Below are positions 23,201 to 34,700 of a stretch of 64,000 nt of DNA, in pieces. Where the stretch lies: NCBI GenBank assembly GCA_947652115.1, contig OX393561.1, forward strand, positions 31,916,787 through 31,980,786, in the 5' to 3' direction. The stretch comes from Blastomussa wellsi. Taxonomy: Eukaryota > Cnidaria > Anthozoa > Scleractinia > Plerogyridae. Positions within the stretch are counted from its first letter, which is position 1. Each line of letters begins with the position of its first letter. Both the position numbers and the translations under genes were made by a program. Under the pieces are notes generated by a model. That model saw only the letters and a program-made list of their open reading frames with translations, had not been told where the DNA came from and made no database searches.

Positions 23201-25609
23201 TATTTAACCACTGTGCCACAGTGCAGCTGGCTACCAAACCCCCCTAAATTTAAACTACATATAATGAACAGTACTATAAATTAATATAGAGTTACCCTAA
23301 CATCAAATGAAAGCTAACCGTAAGCAAAATGGAGTGAAGCTAACCGCAAGCAAACCTAAAATAGAGTGAAACTAACCGCAAGCAAACCTAACTGTGCTAA
23401 CCGCAAGCAAACTGAAGAAATAACAGTGGTAACTGTTCTTGCTGAGTACATGAAGGTGAATATTAATAATGTGTGGTGACCGAACTGACAGAATAAAATC
23501 ATACTGCGGAAGAGTCTACGGGGAATTCGCTACACGTTAATATCTCTCTCTTTCTAAGGGCATAAAAATAAGTTTTACCATTTCTTGCCCTTCGCCATTT
23601 CTTTCTCTATTGTAAATTGCTGTAACTTAACATCTCTCTGCATTTTTGGACCGATGATGGTTCATAAGTATCTATCTACACATGTTGTGGACCTTGGCCC
23701 TCTTACCTGGGCAAATCTTCCTCTGGAATTTTAGCATCTTGAGCATCAGGACCAGGGGCTCTGGACACCAAAAATACAATAGTAAGAAAACTCAAAAATA
23801 TTAAGAGATTTTAAGAAAGGCATAGATTGGTTTGTAGATTTTCTGTCACATTTTAATGATGCCAAAGTGGCATATTGCCACAGATTGACTAACAATGGGA
23901 TGTATTTCTACTTAAAAGGAAACTAACACATAAAGTACTTTAATTTCCTTCGAAAATAATAATATTATTGAAGATTTTGGGCAAAGTACCAGCATTTTCA
24001 TGAAGTTTTCTTTTTTGCTTTGCTTCGAGTTTACAATTGGATTTTGAAAAACTCACACCAAAAGCATGATAGTTGACTTGATATACATGTAGGCAGGTGG
24101 TTTTGGAAATCAAGGTACTAAATAAGTTGCATTGAAAAATGTTCACTTGTCGTTTTGGGACTATCTCATCCTCAGGACCAATTTCCCTTCAAACTGGGAG
24201 CCACCCCTCCCCAATTTGAAGGGTTTTGAATGGTTTTGAGAGCTACTGTGATCCATGGGGTGTAAAATTGTAATGGAAAGGTTTCATATTTTAGTTCCAG
24301 TTTTGTCATGAAACTCCACCTTGCAAAGCTGTGTCCTTACCCTTTTCCCTCCAATGCTGGAACAATCGGGCTGTTCCTATTTTCTGCTACATGCTCACAT
24401 ACAGTGCATCTGGTCTTGAACAGTGTCCCTGAAAATAACCAAGTTCCAGCTCTAACCCCAGAGAGTCACTCAAGGGATAAAGAGAGATGGACACCCCAAC
24501 CCCATCCCCTCCCTCCCAAAAAAGTAACAATAATAGCCCACCGCCACCCCCACCCCCAAATTAATGCAAATAAACATGCCTCAAAATTTCAAACTCATTA
24601 TGCTCCATACCAGACACCATGAAGCCCATCCTCATCCCCAGAGGCCCCGATCCTTTGGTCTGCACCAGGGATCGAGACCTCTGGTCACCTCCAACACCAG
24701 AAGTCCACGATTCACAGACTGATTGGCTAAAAAGTATGGAATGAGTACTCTGTGCATACTCACAAAATTGGGATTGGCTAGAGGTCTCAATCCCTTATAC
24801 AAACCAGATGGATAGTGGGCTCTCAAGGGACGAGAATTTCTCTGGGGCTGTAAAGTTCTTCAGGTTCTATATAAAACATAGAATTCCTATCAAAAGACTT
24901 TCTCGTGACGTCACTCATTGTTGTTAATATGCCAGCCAGAACCTATTAGCTGTTGAAACAATGACTTCTTTTGTTCCGTGGTTGGCAAATTTGGATATCA
25001 AAAGAAATGTGACGTCAATGTTTGTAAACAATTTAATATCGCTGTACATTGGCGTCCTGCATACCTAAATGAAAATGTTACTTTGGGATTTTGTTCTAAT
25101 ACCAAGCATTTTGGTTTTTCAGTAAATATTGTAACAGATAACTTACCATGAAGTTCTATTACATTTTCCGCCCCAGCTGTTTGATGTAATTCATCAATAT
25201 TCTGCGTGATGACAGTCACACTTCTTCCTTCACTTTTCAACTTCTTTTGAAACTCTGCGATGGCATAATGCGCCTTGTTTGGCTGCTTCGACAGAACAAC
25301 TTCCCGCCGGTAGCTGTAAAACTCCCATACCAACGATGGGTTCCTGCGAAACGCATCAGGGGTCGCCAAATCTTGTGCCTTGAAAGTTCTCCAAAGGCCC
25401 CCGGAGCCGCGAAATGTCGGAATCCCGCTCTCGGCACTTGCACCTGCGCCCGTAAGAACAACCACGTTCTTTGCTTTGTGAAGCAGATCGAGCAGTTCTG
25501 CCTTGTTATCGCTGGTCGTGTGAAAGGAGCTTTCAGCCATGATGCTAGTTTTTCTAAAGATGCGTGAACACTGCTTTGCTCTTGAGTTTAACTTCCGCAA
25601 TGCAATCAT
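20285..25609 (-). CDS. SIRT5: Sirtuin 5, mitochondrial NAD+-dependent protein deacylase
   Basis: Removes succinyl, malonyl and glutaryl groups from lysines using NAD+. Minus-strand exons: 25609-25147, 24428-24341, 23760-23707, 22964-22841, 21463-21348, 20339-20285 (stop TAA); phases agree; 299 residues (human 310). Residues 1-24 are rich in Arg/Lys without acidic residues, fitting a mitochondrial presequence and favouring the first ATG; Met24 is an alternative start. NAD motifs [15 protein letters not shown] (54-68) and TQNIDELH (135-142) are intact, catalytic His is in ELHG (His154), and the class III specificity pair is present in FYSYRREV (Tyr98, Arg101). Zinc cysteines are CTVC (162, 165) and CVQPNC (203, 208). 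Later exons give [32 protein letters not shown] and the tail [12 protein letters not shown]. Nothing suggests inactivation. Introns hold several MITEs. Confidence 0.96.
21809..21951. repeat. Palindromic repeat in a SIRT5 intron
   Basis: gatcatatggtttttctcgt and ttaatttggaactaatttgc are inverted partners of the right side (gcaaattaattccaaattc, aaccgtatgatt). Probably a MITE core; outer ends not fixed. Confidence 0.5.
23057..23544. mobile_element. MITE with 9-base target duplication
   Basis: Perfect direct repeats gttaatatc (23057-23065, 23536-23544) flank inverted ends GTAGCGAATTTCCCCGTAGA and GTAGCGAATTCCCCGTAGAC. A 9-base duplication suggests a Mutator-like origin. Non-coding, in the SIRT5 intron between the exons at 23707 and 22964. 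Confidence 0.75.
23310..23412. repeat. Tandem repeat of a gctaaccgcaagcaaa unit
   Basis: Four copies of a roughly 25-30-base unit with core ctaaccgcaagcaaa, inside the 23057-23544 MITE. Confidence 0.75.
24633..24842. mobile_element. Diverged MITE of the CTCGTCCCCAGAGG family
   Basis: Shares the left block (tcatccccagaggccccgat), the middle (gaagtccacgattcac, gagtactctg) and the right block (agaggtctcaatccctta, gacgagaat) with the clean copy at 59436-59687. Lies in SIRT5 intron 1. Confidence 0.5.
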
Positions 25610-25738
25610 TGCAGTCAGGAAAACTTCCTGAAAGCAGGAAAGTGTCAGGCGTCAAACTTGTAAACAACAAACTATTGTAAACAGATAGACTGGCACTACT
25701 ATTTCCAGTTCTTCTCGTACAACGGCACTCAAATCAAA
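25610..25738. promoter_or_regulatory. Candidate bidirectional promoter between SIRT5 and DDX1
   Basis: Only 129 bases separate the first ATG of SIRT5 (minus) from the ATG of DDX1 (plus). CpGs are denser here and in the first SIRT5 exon than in the introns. No TATA box is evident. Divergent housekeeping genes with this spacing commonly share a promoter; the sharing is inferred from spacing alone. Confidence 0.6.
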
Positions 25739-28700
25739 ATGGCGGGTCACTTTTCAGGTAAGTTATTCAAAGAGATTTCAGTAATAATTCTGTTCCTTGC
25801 TTTTGTCAATGCTTTTGGAGCCAAGAAATCGAAACAGGTTCCCTTTATAACCATGCTCATTTCCTTTGAAGCTCGAATTGCCCTTCAGTCTATTATTTTT
25901 CGGACTGTTTCTGGAACACGTGTATATCACAAACATGTTAAACACGAAAATCCCCATTTTGGTAGTTGTAAGTGATTCAATTTGCTGCTTTTTCACGGCT
26001 AATTGGATGGCAGTAAATATTTTTAAATGCATTGCTTGACAGAAAAGCGCATGTGAAAATGATTCCACGCTGTTTGGACTTTCCAAACTGCATTATGTAT
26101 GGAGTGGCGGATCTTGGTAAGCCCTCCTCCCCTCATTTTTGGTAACGGTCCACCTATACGGTGTCGCACATGACTCCCCTTAGCTCAAGGTCTGGATTTG
26201 CCACTGATATGGATCCTCAAGGCTATTTTTTCACCTGTACATAAGCATAACAACATAATGTACCAGTTAACTAAAAGCTTGAACGTCCCCCTCTTGGGCA
26301 AACCCCAAGGCATTAGAATTGATGGGAACATTTTAAAATCCCCCCCCCCCATTTTCCTTAGCCAAAAGGCTGATCAAATGCCCCATCATACTCATACTCA
26401 ATTTTTCTTGGACAAGTCCGTCCAAGGGGGAAAGTTGCAGTGAGGTTATCATAGGTCCATTTCAAATGTCCCCACCCCAGGAAAATTGATAGATGACCTG
26501 ATTTCTGTTTGCTTCTGTTATGCTGCTGGAGCCATGTTTATAGACATGTTTTACAGTGCGACCCAGAAAACCGTGAACACCTAAAATTATTTCTGGAGTG
26601 TTTATTGTTTCTCGACCAATCTGATGCAAGATGAAACCGCAAGACTGAACCGCAGCAAATCGCAAGAGCAATTAGCTGAATGGTTCGATTAGTCATAAAG
26701 CAACGTGTTCGCTTTTTCTTCCACAGTTTTACCGTGAACAACACTGAAATTGTTATTATTGTTCTATTTGAGAGCTTATACATTAGCAGAGAATAACTAT
26801 AAAGGATATTTTGCTGAAACAAGATGTTGAATCAAATAAATACGATCAGGCACAGCCAGACAGCGCGTCTGAGAGCTGCTTGAATTATAAACGAATGTAG
26901 CATCTGTTTTTTTAGTAAACATGTTGGTCATGATTACTCTTTGCTTATGCATAAGCTCAGAAATAGAACAATAGTGACAATTTCAGAATTTTCTAACGGT
27001 ATTATCGTGGAAGAAACAGCCAACTTGTTGTTTCGTGAGTAATCCAAATCCTTGCAGTCGCGTCTTGTGGTTTCATTTTCCATCTGATTGGTCGAGAAAC
27101 AACATTCCAGAAATAATTTTAGGTGTTCGCGGTTTTCCAGGTCGCACTGTAATCGAGCCACTGTGAAGCTGCAACATTTTACTTTAAAACCCTCAAAACT
27201 CCCCATGTCGGTCTCCGCCATGATTTATCAAGTGAACCCACATGGAATCACCAGGACACGTAACTTGAAATCAAGGCTAGCCTTCAAATTGCCCACCCCC
27301 TATGAATGGGGATCAAATAAGTCTTCCTGGGAATACACCGAATGCAAATATTGCGGACCGCTCGGTTATCACCCAGGATGAGTTGCAGGAAAGTGAGGCT
27401 AGTTAGTTCTCACAGTTTTGTTTTGACCAGGAATTCTTGCTTTGTTGTCAATTTGATTTGTTTTGTTTCACACTCCCTACGCATTTTTGTGTTTCTGAAT
27501 GCCTTGAGAAGGGAAAAATCTTTCACCGTTCATCTCTAAGGGAAAGTGGGGGAATGATACAATTCGTTGAGAGGAAGAAAAGGAGTTCATGATCGCCGTT
27601 TGTTCACTGCATCATCATTTCAGGATAGAAGAACTTAGAAAAGTCGGTTAAATGACGAGCTTATGTGGTGCCTGGTGATGTCCCAACACGATTTGCATGG
27701 CCTGAACCTTCCTCAAGGTTAAGAAAAGCTCCTCTTACAAGACATCCTCTGTCTCAGTGCAAGAAGTTGTTTCAATATGTCCGCGTCCACTCGCACGGAA
27801 TCGCACGAAACGAACAATGAACTTCAACTGCTCCTTCATTGAAACCAGTGAAAGCATTGAGCCAAATGGCAACGACTCGGAGGTTAATGCGATCACTTGC
27901 ACATTTTCTAAGATCTTCCAGGCTGTACAGTTCCTTTGGCGATTGGAAACTATATTCCTCGTGTTTCCTTCATCTGTTTTCCCCTCAGAGGTGAATGGAG
28001 AAACTGAAAAAAACACTTTCTCTGTAGTGGAAGATTTCACTCCCTTCTGTTGGCATTCAGGAACACAAAAATGCTTAGGGAGTGCAAAACAAAACAAGCC
28101 AAATCGACAACGAAGGAAGAATTTCTGGTCAAAACAAAACTGTGAGAACTAACTAGCCTCGCTTTCATGCAACTCGTCCCGGGCAATAACCGAGTGGTCC
28201 GCCATATTTGCATTCGGTGTATTCCCAGGAAGACTGAGATTATAAAATCTCTCTGCCCCCTTAGGAAGGCAAGCGAAGGCAAAGTCTGCGTAGAGCCTAG
28301 TGGCCCATAGCGCCGGAGCTTATCCCGGTTTCCTTAGCATGGATGGGATGCTAGTCCATCGTAGGGTTACCCCCACCAGTAAATTTGCCAGTACCCATTT
28401 ATACCCCTGGGTGAAGAGAGGCACTATGATAGTTAAGTGTCTTGCCTAAGAACACAGCGCAGTGACCTGGCTGAGGCTCGATCCCAGACCATCCGATCCG
28501 GAGTCCAGCGCACTAGCCATTAGGCCACTGCATCCCCTGGGAAGGCAAAGGTGTTAAATGCCTGGGGAGATGTTGAAGCTTCTATAATTTTGACTGGTAC
28601 ATATAATGCTAGTGAGTATAGCAGCAGTATAATTATAAACATTTATAAGTATACGAATAAGAAGAACAAACACGCTTCTTTTTCTGATGTTGTCCTTGCT

Positions 28701-31700
28701 AGGAATCACTGTGACACCAAGGCGCATTCCATGCGAAGCTCACACTGAAGATGTATACCCAAGTTTTTATTTTGTGGAAAGAGGGAAAGATACACCATGA
28801 AGATGTTTTTGATAGCTTGCATGGAATGCAGCCTGGTCATGACATGGCACATGTCAACATCAGAGATTCCAACCCTCGTTTTTCCTGTTTAACTAGTTTG
28901 AAACTTTCCTCTGGTAAAGGGAGATGACGTTTTCTCTGCTTCACTTGTCATTTTAACACAATCTTTTTTTGGTTTTTGTGTGGTATCTTGAGCTATCTTG
29001 GGCATCATAGCACAAGCCTGTGGTTTTCTGGTGCTATAATACACTGAATTGCCTCGACTTTGTGTGAGGGTTGCATTTGTTTGTGGCTATTCTCACCCTG
29101 ATAGTTTGGGTGGAAGTTTTAGACCAGGGGTGAAAAGTACTTCCTTCCCATACTCATCTCTTTCAGCTTCCTTGTCCCTTCCCAAAAAACTCCCAGGCTG
29201 ATGCATTAAAAAAATTTCTTTCTTTTTCTCAAGCTTTCTACTTTGTTGGAATTCCCACTGATTGTTTTCTCCTTTTTATGTTAAGAGTTTGGACTTCTTC
29301 CTGAAATCTGCAAAGCAGTCGAGGAGATGGATTGGCTGTAAGTATCCAGAAAGTTGTACAAATGCTATCATTTTAATTTGCTTGTTATGCTTTAATCGGT
29401 TTTTATGCTGTCTTTGCTCATGTTAAATTCTCTTCGGTTTAGTCTCCCTACAGATGTACAAGCTGAAGCCATTCCACTTATCCTGGGCGGTGGAGATGTA
29501 CTCATGGTATGATTAAATTTTATACTATACATACTATTTTGTTCCACAGACTACAATTTACTTGTGTTAATTACATTGTTTGTGGCTAGCGCTTTCATTT
29601 CGTCCTAGCCAAGGGACTCTTCAGAGACCTTTTTGCTTGGCAAACTTGTCAAGCATGGTGCTCAAAGTCCACAGCAATCTGGCGTTATATCGCATAAGGA
29701 TTCGTGGCTGCACAAATTCATGAGATAAATAAAGTTTACAGTTACTTGTGTTAATTACATTATTTGTGGCTAGTCTGATGCAGTGCTTTCATTTCCTCCT
29801 GGCCGAGGGGCTCTTCAGAGACCTTTTTGTTTGGCAAACTTGTTGAGCATCACACTCTTGGGTTTTTGGAAGTACATTGGCCTTTCCTTACAGTACCTCT
29901 CTCTATTAGCAAATAGGTATTGTAAGTTCTAAAGAACAGTAACTGTGACAGTGTTTAAATTCCAATTCTCCCAATCTGTGGTGCTACATAGTAATCACAC
30001 TCAGTGTGCAACAAAATAATGCAAAATACAGGCCTACAAACTTACAAAAAATATTTAATGTAGATGCCAGACCATTATATGATAAATAATTTATGGCTAC
30101 CAGGGGTTTCAAAATGCTTTGAAGTAGGTGTCATCGACTACAAGAGTAGGCGGCTGTTATAAGTGAGGTTTTTGGTCACAAGCTGATTGCTATGACCAGA
30201 GTAGCCGTCGGCATAACAGTCAAGTAGCCGTTGGAACTCCGGAAGTCGCCGCCTTGTTTTGAAGCCCCTGGGCTACCTGCAAACAGACTAACTGGTGCAG
30301 TTTCAGGGTAACCTGAGGGCTATTCAGTAAGTAAATAACAAGTAATTTATTTATCTGCACATTTACATGGATGAGTTTTAAACATGAACATGCCAAAAAC
30401 AGATTAAAAAATAATGATCAGAATGGGAGTCTTCAGGTTTGCATTTGCCACACGCTGATCAAGTGCAACAGCATAGTGTACATTGGTCCCTGGACAGCTG
30501 TTGGGGAAAAATTATGTGAAATTATGTTGCCTAAATAATATAGTCAAGTCATTTGTTATTTGATTGTTTTCCTTGCTTTCCAGGCAGCTGAGACTGGAAG
30601 TGGAAAGACTGGGGTATTTGGTTTTGTTTCTCTATAGCTTTGTTAGGGAGGAAAGATTACCTGACAAGCCAAAAGAATGTCTCTGCTGGAGGCTATTGAG
30701 CACCCTAATTTGAAGTAACAAAACAGCATTTTTGTAGTTTGTTATGTCTGCTTTTCAAAATGACCAAAAATGAATATGTTAATGTTAAATAAAAAGAGAA
30801 AACAGCCAACTTTTTCAACATAATGTTTGAACATATAAGGGGTCATCTCTGTCAAAATCCTCTGTTTTGAAGAACTTTTATATTTCAAAAAAAATTTTCT
30901 CTCGAGACAGTGCAATTGAGATTGAACCAACAGAACAGAGTTTAGGAAATCAGATCTGAAACTGAACCAACAAAACAGAATTTAAAGCATCATAATACAA
31001 CATAACAGAAATTGGAGCAACAGAAGAGAAATTGACTATGTCCCTAGCATAATTGAATTTAGGAAATTTGAACTGCCTTAATCTGGTAATGTTATGTCTC
31101 TGATTCTGTTACAGGCATTTTCATTGCCAGTGATTCAGATCGTACATGAAACAGTAAGAGATGCTTTAACTGGACGTACATGTAAGAGTTCTCGTCCAAC
31201 AGCTGCTGCACCAGTTGGTATGAATTTAATTGGATTTCATGTGAAGTAATGATTACATCTTACTGAAGTGCATTCCAAACTAGTGATCAACCCGGAACTT
31301 TTAAATGCGCTCGCGCACGATGCAAAACATGCCCTTTCATTCACAACGTTGACAAAATATCGGGACCCAAGTGATCTATCAAAATCACTGATCATTTCAC
31401 CTGTACCTCAGCCAATGCCATCTACTGTATAACTTGCACTCTTTGCAAAAAGTTATACATCGGCGAAACAGGGAGACGACTTGGCGACCGATTCCGAGAA
31501 CACCTTCGTGACGTAGAAAGACGACAAAAATGCATTGAAACCGGTCGCGAGACACTTCAATCTCCCAAATCATTCTAAGCAACATATGGCAGTCTGCGGC
31601 CTTTCCCTTCACCAAGGAAACACGGAAAGCCGTAAAACTCTAGAACAAAAATTTATTTTTCAAATCGGCACTCTTAATCCTCACGGTATCAACGAACGCT

Positions 31701-34700
31701 TTTCATTCAACTAATTTATTCCGAAGTTTTCATGTTACCAGGCACCAGCCAATAGCGAAGCTCCATCTTTCTGTATATAAAAAGACACGACGCACAATTC
31801 CTTGATTCGCTCCGACGAAGGGCTAACGCTCGAAACGTCAGCTCTTGAATCTCTTTACGGTGGCCAATTGACATTATCAACCCAGTTGATAAAACCACAT
31901 TATCTTGTTATATCAATCATCTTGTCTTAGTGACCTTGTCTCATATATTCTGGGTTCTAGAAACAGGTTGAGCAATTTAAATTTGATTGTCCCCTCATGA
32001 AGTTGACATGTCTCTGTGTCAATAGAAGAGAACTTTATTTGTAAAATACTGTATATTCATGTTCAGCTTAAAATATAAAAGGTATGGCTAGAACGTTCAT
32101 GAACAAGTCTTGTAAAATTCATTGATAATTCAAAAGGAATAGATCCAATGAAAAGGTACTATTCAGTTCACATGAATGCTCTGTGAACCCCAATACAAAT
32201 CAATAGTAGAATTAACTTTTGATACAGATCTCTACTGATTAAAATGCAAAACACAATTGGAATAGAATAACAATACTACGCAATAAACTTATTTTTTCAT
32301 TTCACAAGTATCATAATAAAAAATAATTGTGTGAGATCTGTATGGGCTCTCCAATTGGTTTGCTATTGTAAACACCCATACAGATCTCCTGCTCATATTT
32401 TATCTACTACGTAATTACGTACTTTATTGCATAGCTCCCCCTTGGGGACTCTTCTACCATACACAAAAAAATTAAGAAGAAAGAAATAATAAAATCTATT
32501 TGCAAAAATTAAGATAAGACTATTTCACAAATGTATAAATATCCAGTAATTAAAAACTATGTACAAACTCTGTGTGGGTAGGGAGGACCAATTTCTTGAA
32601 TAATGTTTTTCATCCTTTTAATAGGACCAAAGGCTTTCAAAATGAACATGTTTGATAGAGATCAGGATTTTGGTGAGTACTGTACTCACAGCACTAGTCA
32701 AATTGCTCTAGGTATTTACAGTTGCATATCTACAGAGTCGCTCTTCATCTACTGTTTCCAGATTAAATTGGAATTACAATACATGTACAATCATGTTACT
32801 GGCAGGGCTGTCACTAATTTTTCAAGTAGGCAGGGAAAGTGAAAACGTAGCCAAGGGATTTTCTTGTCTGATGTATGTTTCACTTTCCAGTGTTTTGGTT
32901 TTGTTTCAAAGTAACCAGGGGAATTCCCTGGCCCCGGGTCCTTAGTGAATAGTTTTTTGTTGCGGGAGTAAAACAGGAGAAATCAGAGAATAATGCTCAG
33001 TGCAAAGACATAGAACCAACAAGAACCTCAATCAATTATACATCAGGTACAAAATCACTTCTGACTCCTTCACTGTGATAATTTTGTAGCCATCGATGAA
33101 AAGGGTTTTCTGTGCCAGAGTCGTAACCATTTTAAGTGGCAAGGATGTCGCTCAACTCTAGGAGTAAAACAAGGTATGTCAGTGAAGATCATCACTTTTG
33201 ATCACAAAGGAAACAGTTCTTTTTACATGTTGCTTTAAACATGTTGACATTATTTTTGAAAGAGCACGAAAAGGCAAAGGAATTGAAATTTTAAAATATA
33301 TTTATGCTGTTGTCATTATCAGACGTGATATAAGTGATAAGAATGTGGTTGGCACTGTTAAAAAGATTAAAATAAGGTGTTTTTGTCACTTCCATGATCT
33401 TTGTCAATTAAAAACAGGGAAGAATATAGTGTTGAAATAATCATGCTAAAAGTTTAGAGAAGTTCTAAAAACAAGATTACTTTAAACATGTAGGAACTTG
33501 ACCTGTTCAGTGGATTGAGTTCTCCTTGATGGATAAAGCAATGCTTACAGAGTTTCACCGAGGAGTTTCCCTCATGATATTACACATGATGTACTTTGTC
33601 TGCGTAAAGATCGACATATGAACTGAAGTTGATCTTTTGCTGTTCCATCTGACAAGCCCAATCGAATAGAACAGCAGGTCGACACAAATTTAAAACTGTC
33701 AAACTTAAAGGCCATTTCCAGTCCGTACTGCGCAATCTCCGCCTCTGCCTGTTTATCAAGCCTCACACGATGAAATGTAAACAAACCAATTAAAGGAATA
33801 CTATAGATAAAAACTTACCTTTTCCGTCATTATTAACATCCGATATACTCGCAAAACAATAATAAAGAGTAGACGAACCTCGACCATATTCTAAACCTAT
33901 GTTTCAGCTAATTGCAAACTCCCAAACAAAACGACCCGTAATGGGTACTCAAAAACTTCATGTACGCAGTTACCAAAGTGTAATGTATCAATGAATTCAA
34001 AACACAAAATGTAAACAAATCCCGAGACTGCGCAGTACGGACTGGAAATGGCCTTTAATTGATTCATATGTCAAACTTTTCATGTGCCAAGTCTAATACC
34101 GGTAATCAGGTTCAGCACATGAAAAGTTTGACATTTGAACCAGGCCTTAATCGCACAACTGTTATGTTATCATATTATGCAAAAATAAAATTCATTCCAG
34201 CTAGCTTCAGAACAGAAGTCTGTTTCTTGTGACATTCAGATTTGCATCGCATGCATCATATGCATACAAATCAGTTTGTGTCGTCAAATCAGGAATAGAC
34301 CCATGTTCCTTCTGAGCAGGTCATGGAACAAATGATGTAACTCTACTCTATTCTGCAAAATGCCATATTTACCATTCACTACTCAGTTACCTAGCACAAG
34401 ACACATACGCATTGTGGACCTATTTTTATCAGGGCCATATCATCATCACCATCATCATTATCATCATGTGTTTCTGTGCCACCTTGATGTTATGTTGGTT
34501 TTGGCACCATGAGTTTTAATCTTTTTAATCAGGGAAACTATCATATAATCGTAATAATGTACTTGCCCTGTAAAAAATGTTGTTCCCTCATGTCAGCATG
34601 CTTCAATCATGAAGAAATTAAACAAATTTGGTTTCCTGTATCATTTGAAGCCTACAACTAGGCAAGAAACGTTATTTATTTTCTATAATCTGGGCTTTGT

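Noticed and set aside
23308..23412. CRISPR-like array
   Set aside because: The units are adjacent, without unique spacers, and lie inside a MITE in a eukaryotic intron.
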